Source: Flavipsychrobacter sp.
GTDB taxonomy: Bacteria; Bacteroidota; Bacteroidia; Chitinophagales; Chitinophagaceae
Length of the DNA stretch: 64,000 nucleotides
NCBI GenBank assembly: GCA_016787265.1
Contig: JAEUVF010000012.1
Span: 1-64,000, forward strand
Direction of reading: 5' to 3'
Of this stretch, positions 53,756 to 63,010 are shown piece by piece (within the stretch, counting starts at the first letter, position 1; each line of letters opens with the position of its first letter). Below the pieces are notes generated by a model. It worked only from the letters and a program-made list of their open reading frames with translations, was not told where the DNA came from and made no database searches. Made by a program: the position numbers and the translations under genes.

Positions 53756-54766
53756 TCAGAACTTCGGACAGGGAATTTCCTTCTGACCCTCTGATGGTCG
53801 TTTGATATAGATCAGTGAGATCTCAATTCCACCCCGGCGCTGAGAAGCTGTTTTCAGGCTGGAGGTATTCACATCATAGGTCATGCCTAACCGAAAATCT
53901 GCCCATTCAAATCCCATATAGGGAATGAGTGCATCGCCAAAGCGATACCAGGAGCCGGCATAAAATGCTGTGGGTCGCTCAAAATCATCATTCAGATTAA
54001 AGGCAACCGCACCGCCAATCAGGGTTTCAAAAGCCCCTGCCTGCCTGCTGTGCAGAGCAGATAAATGCAGCGTACTGGTTTGTCCAACTGGCAGGTAACC
54101 ACCACCATGAATTGTTAATCGAGGCTGCAGGGTGTAAAAAACATTGGTGAAATTTTCCTGGGGCCGGTTGATATGATATACAGATGCACCGAAATAAAAA
54201 TTGTTATCACCGTTAGTAGAGCCACTGTATAACAAACCCGCATTTACGCCCACATAACTTACATTGATACGGGTGCCATCCACTGCTTCTCCACTTGGAT
54301 TGCTCCAGGTGCCATCCAGCGCGAGTTCGTTTTCAAAATTCAGTTGAGATCCATCCAGTCGTTTGTTACTGTAAACACCCTGAAAGCCTAATCCCAGTTG
54401 ATGGAATCCATCTTCATCGAGTGCTTTATGATAGGCTGTAGAAAATGCGATATAGTTGGCAGTCAGCACGCCGTTTGCAGTTCGGTCAGTCATCGCCATA
54501 CCTCCAATACCCCAGGTATCATTATTGAGCCGGCCCCTCATGATGGGTGCATCCAGGCTTAAAGTAGAGGTGACAAAGGCTTTACTAATAGCAGGCCATT
54601 GGTCGCGATAGTTACCCGCTGCTCTTACTACCCCATTGAATTTTCCCGTAAATGCAGGGTTAAGCGTCATAGGAGAAGCAAAAAACTGCGAAAAATGTGG
54701 ATCCTGGGCAAGCAAAGGCGAAGCAGAACATCCCAACAGCAGCAGTATTCCAACAAAAATTCTCAT
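53756..54766 (-). CDS. PorP/SprF-family type IX secretion membrane protein
   Basis: The protein is 336 aa from the inner ATG (MRIFVGILLLLGC); a TTG upstream would add a non-signal stretch. Signal peptide ends LLAQ. The opening DPHFSQFFASPMTLNPAFTG is diagnostic for PorP/SprF proteins, which are outer-membrane barrels that anchor T9SS components or gliding adhesins. Many Bacteroidota have several paralogues tied to a cargo with an adhesin; no such cargo lies next to it here. It is convergent with the glycosylase gene (4-base gap). Confidence 0.88.
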   Translation of the reverse strand: MRIFVGILLLLGCSASPLLAQDPHFSQFFASPMTLNPAFTGKFNGVVRAAGNYRDQWPAISKAFVTSTLSLDAPIMRGRLNNDTWGIGGMAMTDRTANGVLTANYIAFSTAYHKALDEDGFHQLGLGFQGVYSNKRLDGSQLNFENELALDGTWSNPSGEAVDGTRINVSYVGVNAGLLYSGSTNGDNNFYFGASVYHINRPQENFTNVFYTLQPRLTIHGGGYLPVGQTSTLHLSALHSRQAGAFETLIGGAVAFNLNDDFERPTAFYAGSWYRFGDALIPYMGFEWADFRLGMTYDVNTSSLKTASQRRGGIEISLIYIKRPSEGQKEIPCPKF

Positions 54767-54818
54767 AATAGGACAGGTAAAATACAAAAATTGCCCAATG
54801 CCGGTGAATAATTTTCAG

Positions 54819-55469
54819 TTATGCCTGCTGTTTGGTCCCATAGGCCAGATCACCTGCATCCCCGAGTCCCGGTACGATATAACTTTTGGCGGTCAGCTCC
54901 TCATCGATGGCACCACACCAGATTTTTACATTGGGTTCACTGCGGTGAACATACTCAATTCCTACCGTACATGCAATAGCGCAGACAACATGCACTTCTT
55001 TTGGTTTACCTTCTTCCCGCAAAAACTGGATGGTTTTAACCAGGGAAGCCCCCGTTGCCAGCATAGGGTCGGAAATGATCAGGATACGATCTTCCAAATC
55101 CGGACTTGATACATATTCCATGCTGATTTCAAAGCTGCCATCCGGATGATGTTTGCGATAGGCAGAAATAAAGGCATTATCGGCCCGGTCGAAATAATTC
55201 AATAATCCCTGGTGTAAGGGTAATCCTGCACGTAAAATAGTGGCCAGCACAGGTTGCTCTGCCAGGAGCTTGCATTGTGAAGTTCCAAGCGGAGTAGGGG
55301 TTTCTGCCTGTGTATGCGCCAGGTGTTTGCTGATCTCATAGGCGGCTACTTCCCCGATTCGCTCCAGGTTCCGGCGAAACCGCATCCTATCGTTCTGTAT
55401 TTCTACATTTCTGAGTTCGCTTACGAAATCACATAACAGGGAATAATGCTTGCTTAAATTAACCACCAT
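54819..55469 (-). CDS. upp: Upp, uracil phosphoribosyltransferase
   Basis: The protein is 216 aa. It converts uracil and PRPP to UMP. Motifs: TILRAGLPLHQGLLNYF, the PRPP loop ISDPMLATGASLVKTI and the uracil-binding end YIVPGLGDAGDLAYG. It lies upstream of the PorP gene on the same strand and is divergent from anmK. Confidence 0.92.
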   Translation of the reverse strand: MVVNLSKHYSLLCDFVSELRNVEIQNDRMRFRRNLERIGEVAAYEISKHLAHTQAETPTPLGTSQCKLLAEQPVLATILRAGLPLHQGLLNYFDRADNAFISAYRKHHPDGSFEISMEYVSSPDLEDRILIISDPMLATGASLVKTIQFLREEGKPKEVHVVCAIACTVGIEYVHRSEPNVKIWCGAIDEELTAKSYIVPGLGDAGDLAYGTKQQA

Positions 55470-55564
55470 GATTTTCCAATTTTTCTGCAGCTGCCAATCG
55501 TCGTAATTTGCACCCGCCCGACAAATCTAAAGGGCTGCCGGGTAAATCAAAAACTTTTTTGAGA

Positions 55565-56668
55565 ATGGTCTATAATGTAATCGGGTTGATGAGTGGGAGT
55601 TCGCTGGACGGACTGGATATTGTTTTTGTACAATTTCATGCCACCGGCGGGAACTGGTCGATGGAAGTTCAGCAGGCTCTTACCTATCCCTACCCGGCGG
55701 AATGGGAAGAAAAGCTCCGGAACTGTACCAGCTTATCCGCCCAGGATTACCTGCTGTTGCACAGCGAATACGGACATTATACCGGCCAGCTGGTGAATCG
55801 CTTTATTGAGGAATTCGGATTGGAGCATAAAGTGCATATGATCGCATCCCATGGGCATACCAGTTTTCATATGCCCTCAAAGGGGATGACTGCCCAACTG
55901 GGTGACGGTGCTGCCATTGCGGCGGAAACCCGACTGCCGGTGATTTCAGATCTGCGTGCGATGGATGTAGCAGCAGGCGGACAGGGAGCTCCGATTGTTC
56001 CAATAGGAGAAAAGTTGCTCTTTGGCGACTATGCATTTCTTCTGAATATTGGAGGCATAGCCAATCTTTCCATCAAAAAAGCGGATGGATACATTGCCTT
56101 TGATAGTTGTGCCGCCAACCGGGTGCTCAATATGCTGGCCCAGGATGCCGGAAAAGTCTATGATGAAAAGGGGGCACTCGCGGCAAGCGGATTGATTCAG
56201 GAAACATTGCTTTCCAGGTTAGCGGCGATGGATTTCTACACGCAGGAATACCCAAAATCACTCGCGAACAGTTTTGGAATTGAACAGGTTTATCCCCTGG
56301 TGAAAGCAGCCGGATTGTCGGATGCCGATGCCTTACATACCTATACCCGGCATATCGCCATTCAGATAGCAAAAGATCTGAAGCAGGCAGCAGCCAAAGA
56401 AGAGATTGCAACAGAGGGCCAGCAATTGCTGATCACAGGTGGTGGTGCATACAATAACTTCCTGGTGGAATGTCTGAAACAGCAATTGGAGCCACTGGGA
56501 ATTACAGTGCAGGTGCCCGATGCTACTCTGATAGAATTCAAGGAAGCGATTATCATGGCTTTGATCGGTGTATTGCGCTGGAGAGAAGAATACACGGTGC
56601 TTTCTTCTGTTACCGGTGCAGGTCGAAATACCATTGGAGGTGCGCTCTGGTTGGGTAATGATGCCTAG
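55565..56668 (+). CDS. anmK: AnmK, anhydro-N-acetylmuramic acid kinase
   Basis: The protein is 367 aa from the ATG at 55565 (MVYNVIGLMSGSSLDGLD). It phosphorylates and hydrolyses 1,6-anhydroMurNAc in peptidoglycan recycling. Actin-like ATPase motifs: GLMSGSSLDGLD, ASHGHTSFHMP, LNIGGIANLS and FDSCAANRVLN, ITGGGAYN. Its stop overlaps the convergent LytT gene by 4 bases. Confidence 0.92.
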   Translation: MVYNVIGLMSGSSLDGLDIVFVQFHATGGNWSMEVQQALTYPYPAEWEEKLRNCTSLSAQDYLLLHSEYGHYTGQLVNRFIEEFGLEHKVHMIASHGHTSFHMPSKGMTAQLGDGAAIAAETRLPVISDLRAMDVAAGGQGAPIVPIGEKLLFGDYAFLLNIGGIANLSIKKADGYIAFDSCAANRVLNMLAQDAGKVYDEKGALAASGLIQETLLSRLAAMDFYTQEYPKSLANSFGIEQVYPLVKAAGLSDADALHTYTRHIAIQIAKDLKQAAAKEEIATEGQQLLITGGGAYNNFLVECLKQQLEPLGITVQVPDATLIEFKEAIIMALIGVLRWREEYTVLSSVTGAGRNTIGGALWLGNDA

Positions 56669-57396
56669 ATGCCCAGTTTTTCCCTGAGTTTCTGGTAGCC
56701 GCTTTTACTAACCGGTAACTGTTTTCCATTTTTTAAAATGGCGGTATAACTGTCCTTTTCCATAGGGAAAAGTTTGCTGATCTCCTGCACATTCGCAAGA
56801 TAAGAACGATGAATGCGTACGAACTGATCCGCAGGTAATTGCAGCTCCATGGCAGCCATGGTTTTGTTTTTAAGCCAGTGCCCATCTGCCGTAACAATCT
56901 TTATATAATCATCTGCCGCTTCAATATAATGTACCTGAGCAACTGGAATAATACGGATGGTAGATTGATCCTTAATTACGATGCGGTCCTGTTGCTGGGG
57001 CGACTGACTGGCAGTGTTAAGGAGTTCCGAAGTATGGTTGCCGGGTTGTTGCTGAAGAAATTTCTGAACAGCTTTCTGAAATCTTTCTTTACTGTAAGGT
57101 TTGAGTAAATAATCCACCGCATGCTGGTCAAAAGCCTTCATAGCATACTCATCAAATGCTGTAGTGAAGATAACTGCGGGATGACTGTCCAGCAGTTCCA
57201 GCATTTCGAATCCATTGATCTTAGGCATCTGTACATCCAGAAAAATTAAATCAGGTTGAAGCTGCTGGATGGCTTTTAATCCGCTGAAGCCATCGTGGCA
57301 AACTCCGGTTACCTGAAATTGTGGAAACTCAGCCAGGTATTCCTGGACCAGGCTGCAGGCCAGTGGTTCGTCATCTATGATCAGTGCTTTCAACAT
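56665..57396 (-). CDS. LytTR-type response regulator
   Basis: The protein is 243 aa. Receiver domain: acidic pair Asp8/Asp9 and phospho-acceptor Asp54 (FLDVQMPKINGFE), followed by TTAFDEYAMKAFDQHAVDYLLKPYS. C-terminal LytTR DNA-binding domain at about 145-243 (IHYIEAADDYIKI, FVRIHRSYLANVQEISKLF). It overlaps the sensor kinase gene upstream by 26 bases and is transcribed after it. Partner of that kinase. Confidence 0.9.
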   Translation of the reverse strand: MLKALIIDDEPLACSLVQEYLAEFPQFQVTGVCHDGFSGLKAIQQLQPDLIFLDVQMPKINGFEMLELLDSHPAVIFTTAFDEYAMKAFDQHAVDYLLKPYSKERFQKAVQKFLQQQPGNHTSELLNTASQSPQQQDRIVIKDQSTIRIIPVAQVHYIEAADDYIKIVTADGHWLKNKTMAAMELQLPADQFVRIHRSYLANVQEISKLFPMEKDSYTAILKNGKQLPVSKSGYQKLREKLGI

Positions 57397-58432
57397 ATAA
57401 TTGCGGAATGATTACAGTGGTGATGAATTGTTGGTCTTCTTGTTTTACCTGAAGTAAATCAGATCTTCCGAAAAGCAGGTAGAGCCTGCGTTGTACGGAT
57501 TTCAATCCGAATCCGGTTCCGGTTTTACGCGTGGGTGTATCAGAGTCGTAAGGGTTACTAACGGTGATGGTTAATTGCTTATCTCTGAGTACTGTTTTTA
57601 CTTCGATGAATACTTCTCCGGTGGTTTCATACAAACCAAATTTAATGGCGTTTTCTACCAGGGGCTGCAGGAGGAGTGGGGGGATGCTGGCTTCTTGCAT
57701 TGTTTCATCCGAGTCTATCAGGACCTGCAAACGGTGACCAAATCGCATGCGTTCAATTTGCAGGTAGCGATTGATCTGATCCAGTTCTTCTTTCAATGCC
57801 ACCAGTTTATTTTCCTTTTGATGAATGGTTCCGCGTAAAAAGGAAGCCAGTTGTTCTGTCATGGTACGTGCTTCCTGGGGGCGGGTGCCAATCAATGCAT
57901 TGATAGAATTCAAACTGTTGAACAAAAAATGGGGCTGGAGTTGTTGCCGGAGTTTGAACAATTCCGCTTCCGTAGCCAGTTGCTGAATTTCCTGCCGGTG
58001 TTTTTTCTCCGCTTCTTCTCTTTGCAGCATATTAAAAAGTAAGATCAGTACGAGGATACTGGTTACGGTGAGCAGGGAAAATCCAACCCTGATTTGCATG
58101 GTAGCATTCAGCATGTCTACGTATGCCGGATTATCCGGAAGGATGGAGGTCAGCATCAGTTTGGCGGCAATCGGCAGCAGGGTAGAGAATCCGGCTGTGA
58201 GAATGATAGATGCCCAGAAACCTGTGGCATTCGGGGTATAATACCTGAAAATGCGTTTAAGGGTCACTGTTGCAAAAACCAACAGGAAGCTATTGGTCAG
58301 CGATTCCGTAATACTGACGGAAAAGGAATAGCCGTTGGTAAGCAGGGCAAAAAAATTGATCTGCCAGATCAGGTAAATAAAGATGCTACTTAGAAGCAAT
58401 AGCGATCTGTTATTAAATGGAATCGATGGCAT
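57371..58432 (-). CDS. LytS-type sensor histidine kinase
   Basis: The protein is 353 aa with four N-terminal membrane segments, a coiled coil, then the short His_kinase (LytS) domain with the phospho-acceptor region QLQPHFLFNSLNSINAL (the H in QPHFLFN). The HATPase has LLLQPLVENAIKFGL (N box) and GTGFGLKSVQRRL (G box). The gene overlaps the response regulator by 26 bases and the preceding DUF4288 gene by 20 bases, so translational coupling is likely. Signal unknown. Confidence 0.9.
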   Translation of the reverse strand: MPSIPFNNRSLLLLSSIFIYLIWQINFFALLTNGYSFSVSITESLTNSFLLVFATVTLKRIFRYYTPNATGFWASIILTAGFSTLLPIAAKLMLTSILPDNPAYVDMLNATMQIRVGFSLLTVTSILVLILLFNMLQREEAEKKHRQEIQQLATEAELFKLRQQLQPHFLFNSLNSINALIGTRPQEARTMTEQLASFLRGTIHQKENKLVALKEELDQINRYLQIERMRFGHRLQVLIDSDETMQEASIPPLLLQPLVENAIKFGLYETTGEVFIEVKTVLRDKQLTITVSNPYDSDTPTRKTGTGFGLKSVQRRLYLLFGRSDLLQVKQEDQQFITTVIIPQLYVESTDHR

Positions 58433-58769
58433 ATTCCTGTTGGTGTTGAAGTTGGATGGTCTTGTCTTTTACAAAATTGCGATAGCCTTCTGCATATTCA
58501 ATTTCCCTGTGTTGCTGGTAGAGTTCCGCTCCGTGGAAAAAGCCGGGAAGGTTGATCAGCTCCTTTATTCCAAGGAATTTCCATTCCACTTTGGCGCTAT
58601 TGTTGAATTGCCAGACCAGCAGCTCCTGCTGACCGATTTCATGCGCTGCCTGCAGGGCTTCGGTTCTACTACCGGTTTCGAGTAGTCGAACCTGTTCTTC
58701 AAACTGCGGTGTGTGCGAACCTTCACCGCAGATGATCTCATAGCAAAGTGTAGCCAGGTAATAAGACAT
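58413..58769 (-). CDS. DUF4288 family protein
   Basis: The protein is 118 aa with the DUF4288 pattern (YYLATLCYEIICGEG, FEEQVRLLETGSRTEALQAAHEIG, WKFLGIKELINL). It overlaps the sensor kinase start by 20 bases and follows the LiaF-like gene by 24 bases on the same strand. Function unknown; membership in the two-component operon suggests a linked role. Confidence 0.8.
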   Translation of the reverse strand: MSYYLATLCYEIICGEGSHTPQFEEQVRLLETGSRTEALQAAHEIGQQELLVWQFNNSAKVEWKFLGIKELINLPGFFHGAELYQQHREIEYAEGYRNFVKDKTIQLQHQQEYAIDSI

Positions 58770-58793
58770 AAGGATGGTTTAATGGTTAATGGC

Positions 58794-59576
58794 TTATACA
58801 GTCGTAATCTGTATTCCTCCAAATACGGCATTGGCCTCGAGGTACATGATCTTATCAGAATAGATGCTGTGTTGCGGACGTTTGTCTTCCACTCCACCCA
58901 ATACCGCATTGTTTTCCATTTTCAATTGCCAGTGTGAGGGAACAATCAGGCGGATACTTCCAAATACGGCGTTAATTTCCAGTTTGGGAGGGGTATCAAA
59001 ATCAGCTTGTAATAAATTGATTTCCGCACTTCCGAAAACCGTGGATACTTCTCCTCCGCGGAAATTCTTGGAGATCACAAATTTTCTTACGGTACCGAAT
59101 ACGGTGGATTCATCGAGTTTATCTGCACCTGATGTGTTGGCAGCAGTTTGTTCTTCTTCCGTGGGAGATGAATCACCCTCTAAAATGGCCGATGCTACGC
59201 GTGCGGATTTGTTAGTATTCCAACGTCTCGGCCCCAGTACTAAGATGAGTCCCGCTACTACCATAAATACCGGCCAGAAATATTCACGGGGAAAGAATTC
59301 GGGAAAGATATCATCCGCCAAAAAGAAGGCGCCAATTGCCATTGGCCAGATCCAGCCGGTTCCTTTAAACCGCTGGCTTACACCAATCGCAAATCCAACT
59401 GTGATCAGGATCATGGGCCAGGAAAAAATCCAGCGTGGTATAAAAAATCCAGCTTTACTGGCGAACAATAATCCGCCTACTATGATCAGCATGATTCCGA
59501 AAACATACCGACCGCTTTTGTCTCCCCGGCATGGACGATGTCTCCGGTATCTATTTTCCATATTCATGAGTTTCAA
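58794..59576 (-). CDS. LiaF-like membrane protein with repeated adhesin-like C-terminal domain
   Basis: The protein is 260 aa (an inner ATG at 59561 gives MENRYRRHRP). An N-terminal LiaF-transmembrane/DUF5668 part with four helices (about 25-125, FGIMLIIVGGLLFASKAGFF, FWPVFMVVAGLILVLG) is followed by a beta domain with a repeated N/STVFGS or NAVFGS/G motif (STVFGT, STVFGS, NAVFGS, NAVLGG, NAVFGG), typical of LiaF C-terminal (cell-wall-active antibiotics response) domains. In Firmicutes LiaF restrains a cell-envelope stress system; in this operon it may do likewise with the LytS/LytT pair. That role is inferred. Confidence 0.85.
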   Translation of the reverse strand: MKLMNMENRYRRHRPCRGDKSGRYVFGIMLIIVGGLLFASKAGFFIPRWIFSWPMILITVGFAIGVSQRFKGTGWIWPMAIGAFFLADDIFPEFFPREYFWPVFMVVAGLILVLGPRRWNTNKSARVASAILEGDSSPTEEEQTAANTSGADKLDESTVFGTVRKFVISKNFRGGEVSTVFGSAEINLLQADFDTPPKLEINAVFGSIRLIVPSHWQLKMENNAVLGGVEDKRPQHSIYSDKIMYLEANAVFGGIQITTV

Positions 59577-59674
59577 ATTTTAAGTAAAACTAAGGCAGGC
59601 CGATTCCCATGGCAAGGGCATTCCCGCCATTTCACCCCCTTTCTCGGTAAAGCCCGGCTTTTAGTCGGTCAATT

Positions 59675-59715
59675 CACCCGACCGGTGCCACCCGACCGGT
59701 GGCACCGGTCGGGTG
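59675..59715. repeat. 41-base GC-rich palindrome directly after adenine deaminase
   Basis: A perfect 17-base inverted repeat (59675-59691 with 59699-59715) encloses a 7-base loop CCGACCG. The arms contain overlapping direct repeats of CACCCGACCGGTG. It begins one base beyond the ade stop codon region and has no T run on the minus strand, so it is not an ordinary terminator. It may be a REP-like interspersed palindrome, or a structured mRNA end. Confidence 0.7.
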
Positions 59716-59716
59716 G

Positions 59717-61348
59717 TTAAAGGAAACGGAATTGCCGGCCATCGAAGAGGCCGCGGTCAGAGAGTTTGAGTTCAGGGATCACCAGCAGCGCCATAAAGGA
59801 AAGGGTCATAAATGGAGCAGACAAAGAACTGCCCAACCCCTTTGCCATGCTATCGATTTGTGTGTAAGCAGCAGCAACTTCCAACCCATCATCCGCGCTC
59901 ATGAGTCCGGCTACCGGCAAGGGCAAAACCGCCGACTCGGAAGCATTCACGCAACTGAGCCCACCCTGCTCCCGAATCACCAGGTTGATCGCTTCCACCA
60001 AGGAAACATCATCCGCACCTACGGCGATGATATTATGGGAATCGTGCGCCACCGATGAGGCAATCGCCCCCTGCTTCAAACCAAACCCATGTATAAATGC
60101 CTTGGCAACAGGAGCCGGCTGGTACCGGTTCACGACTACCAGTTTCAATATATCAGTAGCCGGATTGCTGCACCAGCCATCTTCCTGTACCAGCAAATCA
60201 GTTGCACCAATTTCCTTTGTCCCTGTTATCAATTGACCATCATAGGCCACAATCGCAGGTAGCGGTGTTCCAACTGCCGGCATAAAAACAGTGTGCTGTT
60301 CAATTGGTGAACAGTGAAATTGATTAATCGGTTCCACAGCAATCGCGGGGATCCTGCACTCCCCATTTTCATATACACATTCCCCATTGATCCAGGTGGA
60401 TTCCACTTCAAAATGTTCCAGGTCGCGCAGCAACACAAAATCCGCCCAATCACCTTCCTGCAACATTCCCACATCCATTTTATAATGCTCCACCGGGTTC
60501 ACACAGGCTGCTTTCAACACATCAAATAAATCCAGTTCATGCGTCAGTGCCCGGGCACAGAGCTGGTTGATATGTCCCAATAGCAAACTGTCCGGATGTT
60601 TATCATCACTGCAGAACATGATCTGATCCGGATGCGTCCGCAGCAACTCAATCAATGCTTCAAAATTTTTCGCAGCACTGCCTTCGCGGATCAGGATTTT
60701 CATCCCCTGCTGCGCTTTATCCAACCCCTCCTCATAAGTAAAACATTCGTGATCGGTACTCATGCCCGCCGCGATATAATGTGCCGCCTGCTCACCTCTC
60801 AATCCGGGTGCGTGCCCGTCGATCGGTTTGCCCAATTCCTGTGCAGCTACGATCTTGGCCATCACTTCCGGATCGCCATTGAGCACACCCGGAAAATTCA
60901 TCATCTCGCTGAGGTAATAAATATCATCACGTTCCAGCAATCGCTTTACTGCTGCCAGGTTCAGCACGGCCCCGGCGGTTTCAAACACCGTGGCAGGCAC
61001 ACAACTGGGTGCACCAAAATGAAATTTAAAAGGAACAGCTTTCCCATTTTCGATCATAAACTCCACCCCGGCTTCTCCGCATACATTGGCTATTTCATGC
61101 GGATCCGAAATCGTGGCAACGGTTCCATGTTTCACCGCCAATCGCGCAAAAGCAGAGGGCACCAATAACGAACTTTCAATGTGCACATGGGCATCTACAA
61201 AACCCGGGCAGATATAATGCGCCGAAGTATTCGGGTTCTCTGAGAGATGGCGGATCTCCCGGATCCGTTGACCTTCCAGGTGGATTTCGGCATAATATAT
61301 GTTTCTGTTTGGGATATCAACCAGGTTGCCCTGCAGGATTTTTTCCAT
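59717..61348 (-). CDS. ade: Ade, adenine deaminase (amidohydrolase family)
   Basis: The protein is 543 aa. It deaminates adenine to hypoxanthine. Amidohydrolase motifs: PGFVDAHVHIESSLLVPSAF (metal ligand His pair at about 54-56), DPHEIANVCG, GHAPGL, TDHECFTYEEG and SDDKHPDSLL. C-terminal adenine-deaminase domain with VAHDSHNIIAVG and GGLSCVNASE. It is a single gene, 125 bases from the start of the next gene on the opposite strand. Confidence 0.93.
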   Translation of the reverse strand: MEKILQGNLVDIPNRNIYYAEIHLEGQRIREIRHLSENPNTSAHYICPGFVDAHVHIESSLLVPSAFARLAVKHGTVATISDPHEIANVCGEAGVEFMIENGKAVPFKFHFGAPSCVPATVFETAGAVLNLAAVKRLLERDDIYYLSEMMNFPGVLNGDPEVMAKIVAAQELGKPIDGHAPGLRGEQAAHYIAAGMSTDHECFTYEEGLDKAQQGMKILIREGSAAKNFEALIELLRTHPDQIMFCSDDKHPDSLLLGHINQLCARALTHELDLFDVLKAACVNPVEHYKMDVGMLQEGDWADFVLLRDLEHFEVESTWINGECVYENGECRIPAIAVEPINQFHCSPIEQHTVFMPAVGTPLPAIVAYDGQLITGTKEIGATDLLVQEDGWCSNPATDILKLVVVNRYQPAPVAKAFIHGFGLKQGAIASSVAHDSHNIIAVGADDVSLVEAINLVIREQGGLSCVNASESAVLPLPVAGLMSADDGLEVAAAYTQIDSMAKGLGSSLSAPFMTLSFMALLVIPELKLSDRGLFDGRQFRFL

Positions 61349-61473
61349 GATGAAAGCTTGTTATTGCAATATACCCAACAACCACAGAAATGATAAAAAA
61401 CCGTGTATTCACTGTAATGATTTGGATGATCGGTCATCTAATAGAACACAGAACCTTCTAAATTTGATTCAAA

Positions 61474-62232
61474 ATGCGCACCATGACGAAAGGAACTGCT
61501 TTTACCTTACTGGCCTGCCTGGTCTTTGGCTTTTTTACCGTTCAGGCACAAACAGTGGATGAGGTACTGGCCGGATATGAAAAAGCATTGGGCGGGAAAG
61601 AAAAATTACAAACTCTGAAATCCGTTTATATGGAAGGGGTTTCCATCGCCGGTAATGGCAATGAGATCACTTCCAAAATGACCAAAGTGGATCAGCAACT
61701 GATGCGTTCTGAAATCAATTTTGGCATGGGCTCTTTTAATGTATTGCTTACTGATAAAGGCGGATGGGTTTCCAATCCGCGCAATGGCGGGAAGTTTGAA
61801 CCCATGCCGGAAGACCGGTACAAAGCAGCACTGGGTGAATTGGATCTGATCGGTCCCCTTTATAATTATGCGGCCAAAGGCCACAAAGCTCAACTGGAGG
61901 GAAAGGAATCCATCAATGGAAAAGACGCCTATAAAATTAAACTGACTCTCGCAAGCGGAAATGAGATAACCTATTTCATTGATGCCGCCAGTTACCTGCT
62001 GGTGCGTGAGATCCGTAAGGGTGGGGGCATGTTTGGAGGCGGACAAAGAAGAGGCGCCAATGCAGACCAGCAACCCCAGGAGGTAATCACCGATTTCAGC
62101 GATTACCAACCCACGCCGGAAGGATTTTTATTCCCTTTTTCGGTTAAACGCAACGGAATGGGGGGTGAAACCATCTATGAAAAGATCGAGGTGAACAAAC
62201 CGGTAGATCCAAAGTTATATAAAGCAGAATAA
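61474..62232 (+). CDS. Periplasmic LolA-like protein, first of a tandem pair
   Basis: The protein is 252 aa (start 61474, or 61483) with a signal peptide ending VQAQ. The mature part TVDEVLAGYEKALGGKEKLQTLKSV and the later LDLIGPLYNYAAKGHKAQLEGKE, YKIKLTLASGNEITYFID match the neighbouring gene. This family of secreted proteins is listed as outer-membrane lipoprotein-sorting-like. It contains an extra loop GGGMFGGGQRRG not in the second copy. Function unknown. The second copy follows 40 bases later. Confidence 0.8.
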   Translation: MRTMTKGTAFTLLACLVFGFFTVQAQTVDEVLAGYEKALGGKEKLQTLKSVYMEGVSIAGNGNEITSKMTKVDQQLMRSEINFGMGSFNVLLTDKGGWVSNPRNGGKFEPMPEDRYKAALGELDLIGPLYNYAAKGHKAQLEGKESINGKDAYKIKLTLASGNEITYFIDAASYLLVREIRKGGGMFGGGQRRGANADQQPQEVITDFSDYQPTPEGFLFPFSVKRNGMGGETIYEKIEVNKPVDPKLYKAE

Positions 62233-62272
62233 GGACACACTCAAATACCAACTATACATTAAACAGAAACAC

Positions 62273-62995
62273 ATGAAAGCATTGAAACTCGCATTTTTAG
62301 GAGCTGCTCTTTTGGGAAGCATGACTGGTTTTTCCCAAACGGCAGATGAGATCGCCAACAAGCACATTGATGCCATTGGCGGTAAGGATAACTGGAAAAA
62401 AGTAAAAACTGTTATCATGGACGGAACCATGAGTTTCCAGGGTATTGATATCGCAGTAACTACCACTTCTGTACACAATACCGGCAGCCGCCAGGATCTG
62501 AACATCATGGGACAGGCCAACTATATCATCATGACTCCCACTGCCGGATGGATGTATATGCCTGTACAGGGTCAAACCAACGTTGAGCCCATGACGGAAG
62601 AAATGGTGAAAAAAGGAGCTGACGAACTGGATACCCAGGGCGCCCTGGTTGACTACAAGGAAAAAGGTCATGCCCTGGAATACCTGGGTAAAGAAGATGT
62701 GGAAGGAACAGAATGTCATAAACTGAAACTGACCCTGAAAGGCGGAAAAGTAACTACTTACTTTATCGATCCCTCTTCTTTCCTGTTGCTTAAGTCAACT
62801 GCCAAGCAGGAAGTGAACGGACAGGAAATGGAAATGACAACCGGTTACAGCAACTACCAGAAATTACCGGAAGGTGTTTCTATGCCAATGACCATCAGTG
62901 TGCCACTCGGACCAGGCATGAATGCTGACATGGTAATCAGCAAAATTCAAATCAATAAGGAAGTTCCTGCAGCAACCTTCCAGCCTGCAAAATAA
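62273..62995 (+). CDS. Periplasmic LolA-like protein, second of a tandem pair
   Basis: The protein is 240 aa with a signal peptide ending GFSQ. Mature part begins TADEIANKHIDAIGGKDNWKKVKTV and shares with its upstream neighbour the pattern of a D-x-L-x-x-Y-x-x-K-G-H motif (VDYKEKGHALEYLGKE), KLKLTLKGGKVTTYFIDPSS, and a terminal NYQKLPEGVSMPMTI. Probably a tandem duplicate that has diverged. A terminator follows the stop. Confidence 0.8.
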   Translation: MKALKLAFLGAALLGSMTGFSQTADEIANKHIDAIGGKDNWKKVKTVIMDGTMSFQGIDIAVTTTSVHNTGSRQDLNIMGQANYIIMTPTAGWMYMPVQGQTNVEPMTEEMVKKGADELDTQGALVDYKEKGHALEYLGKEDVEGTECHKLKLTLKGGKVTTYFIDPSSFLLLKSTAKQEVNGQEMEMTTGYSNYQKLPEGVSMPMTISVPLGPGMNADMVISKIQINKEVPAATFQPAK

Positions 62996-63010
62996 TTGAC
63001 CGATTCCTGA

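Noticed and set aside
58864-59583. Plus-strand 239-codon frame opposite the LiaF-like gene
   Set aside because: Mirror of the real gene; composition and lack of motifs mark it as a shadow.
60596-61168. Plus-strand 190-codon frame opposite adenine deaminase
   Set aside because: Lies inside the well-supported ade gene on the other strand; no family recognised.
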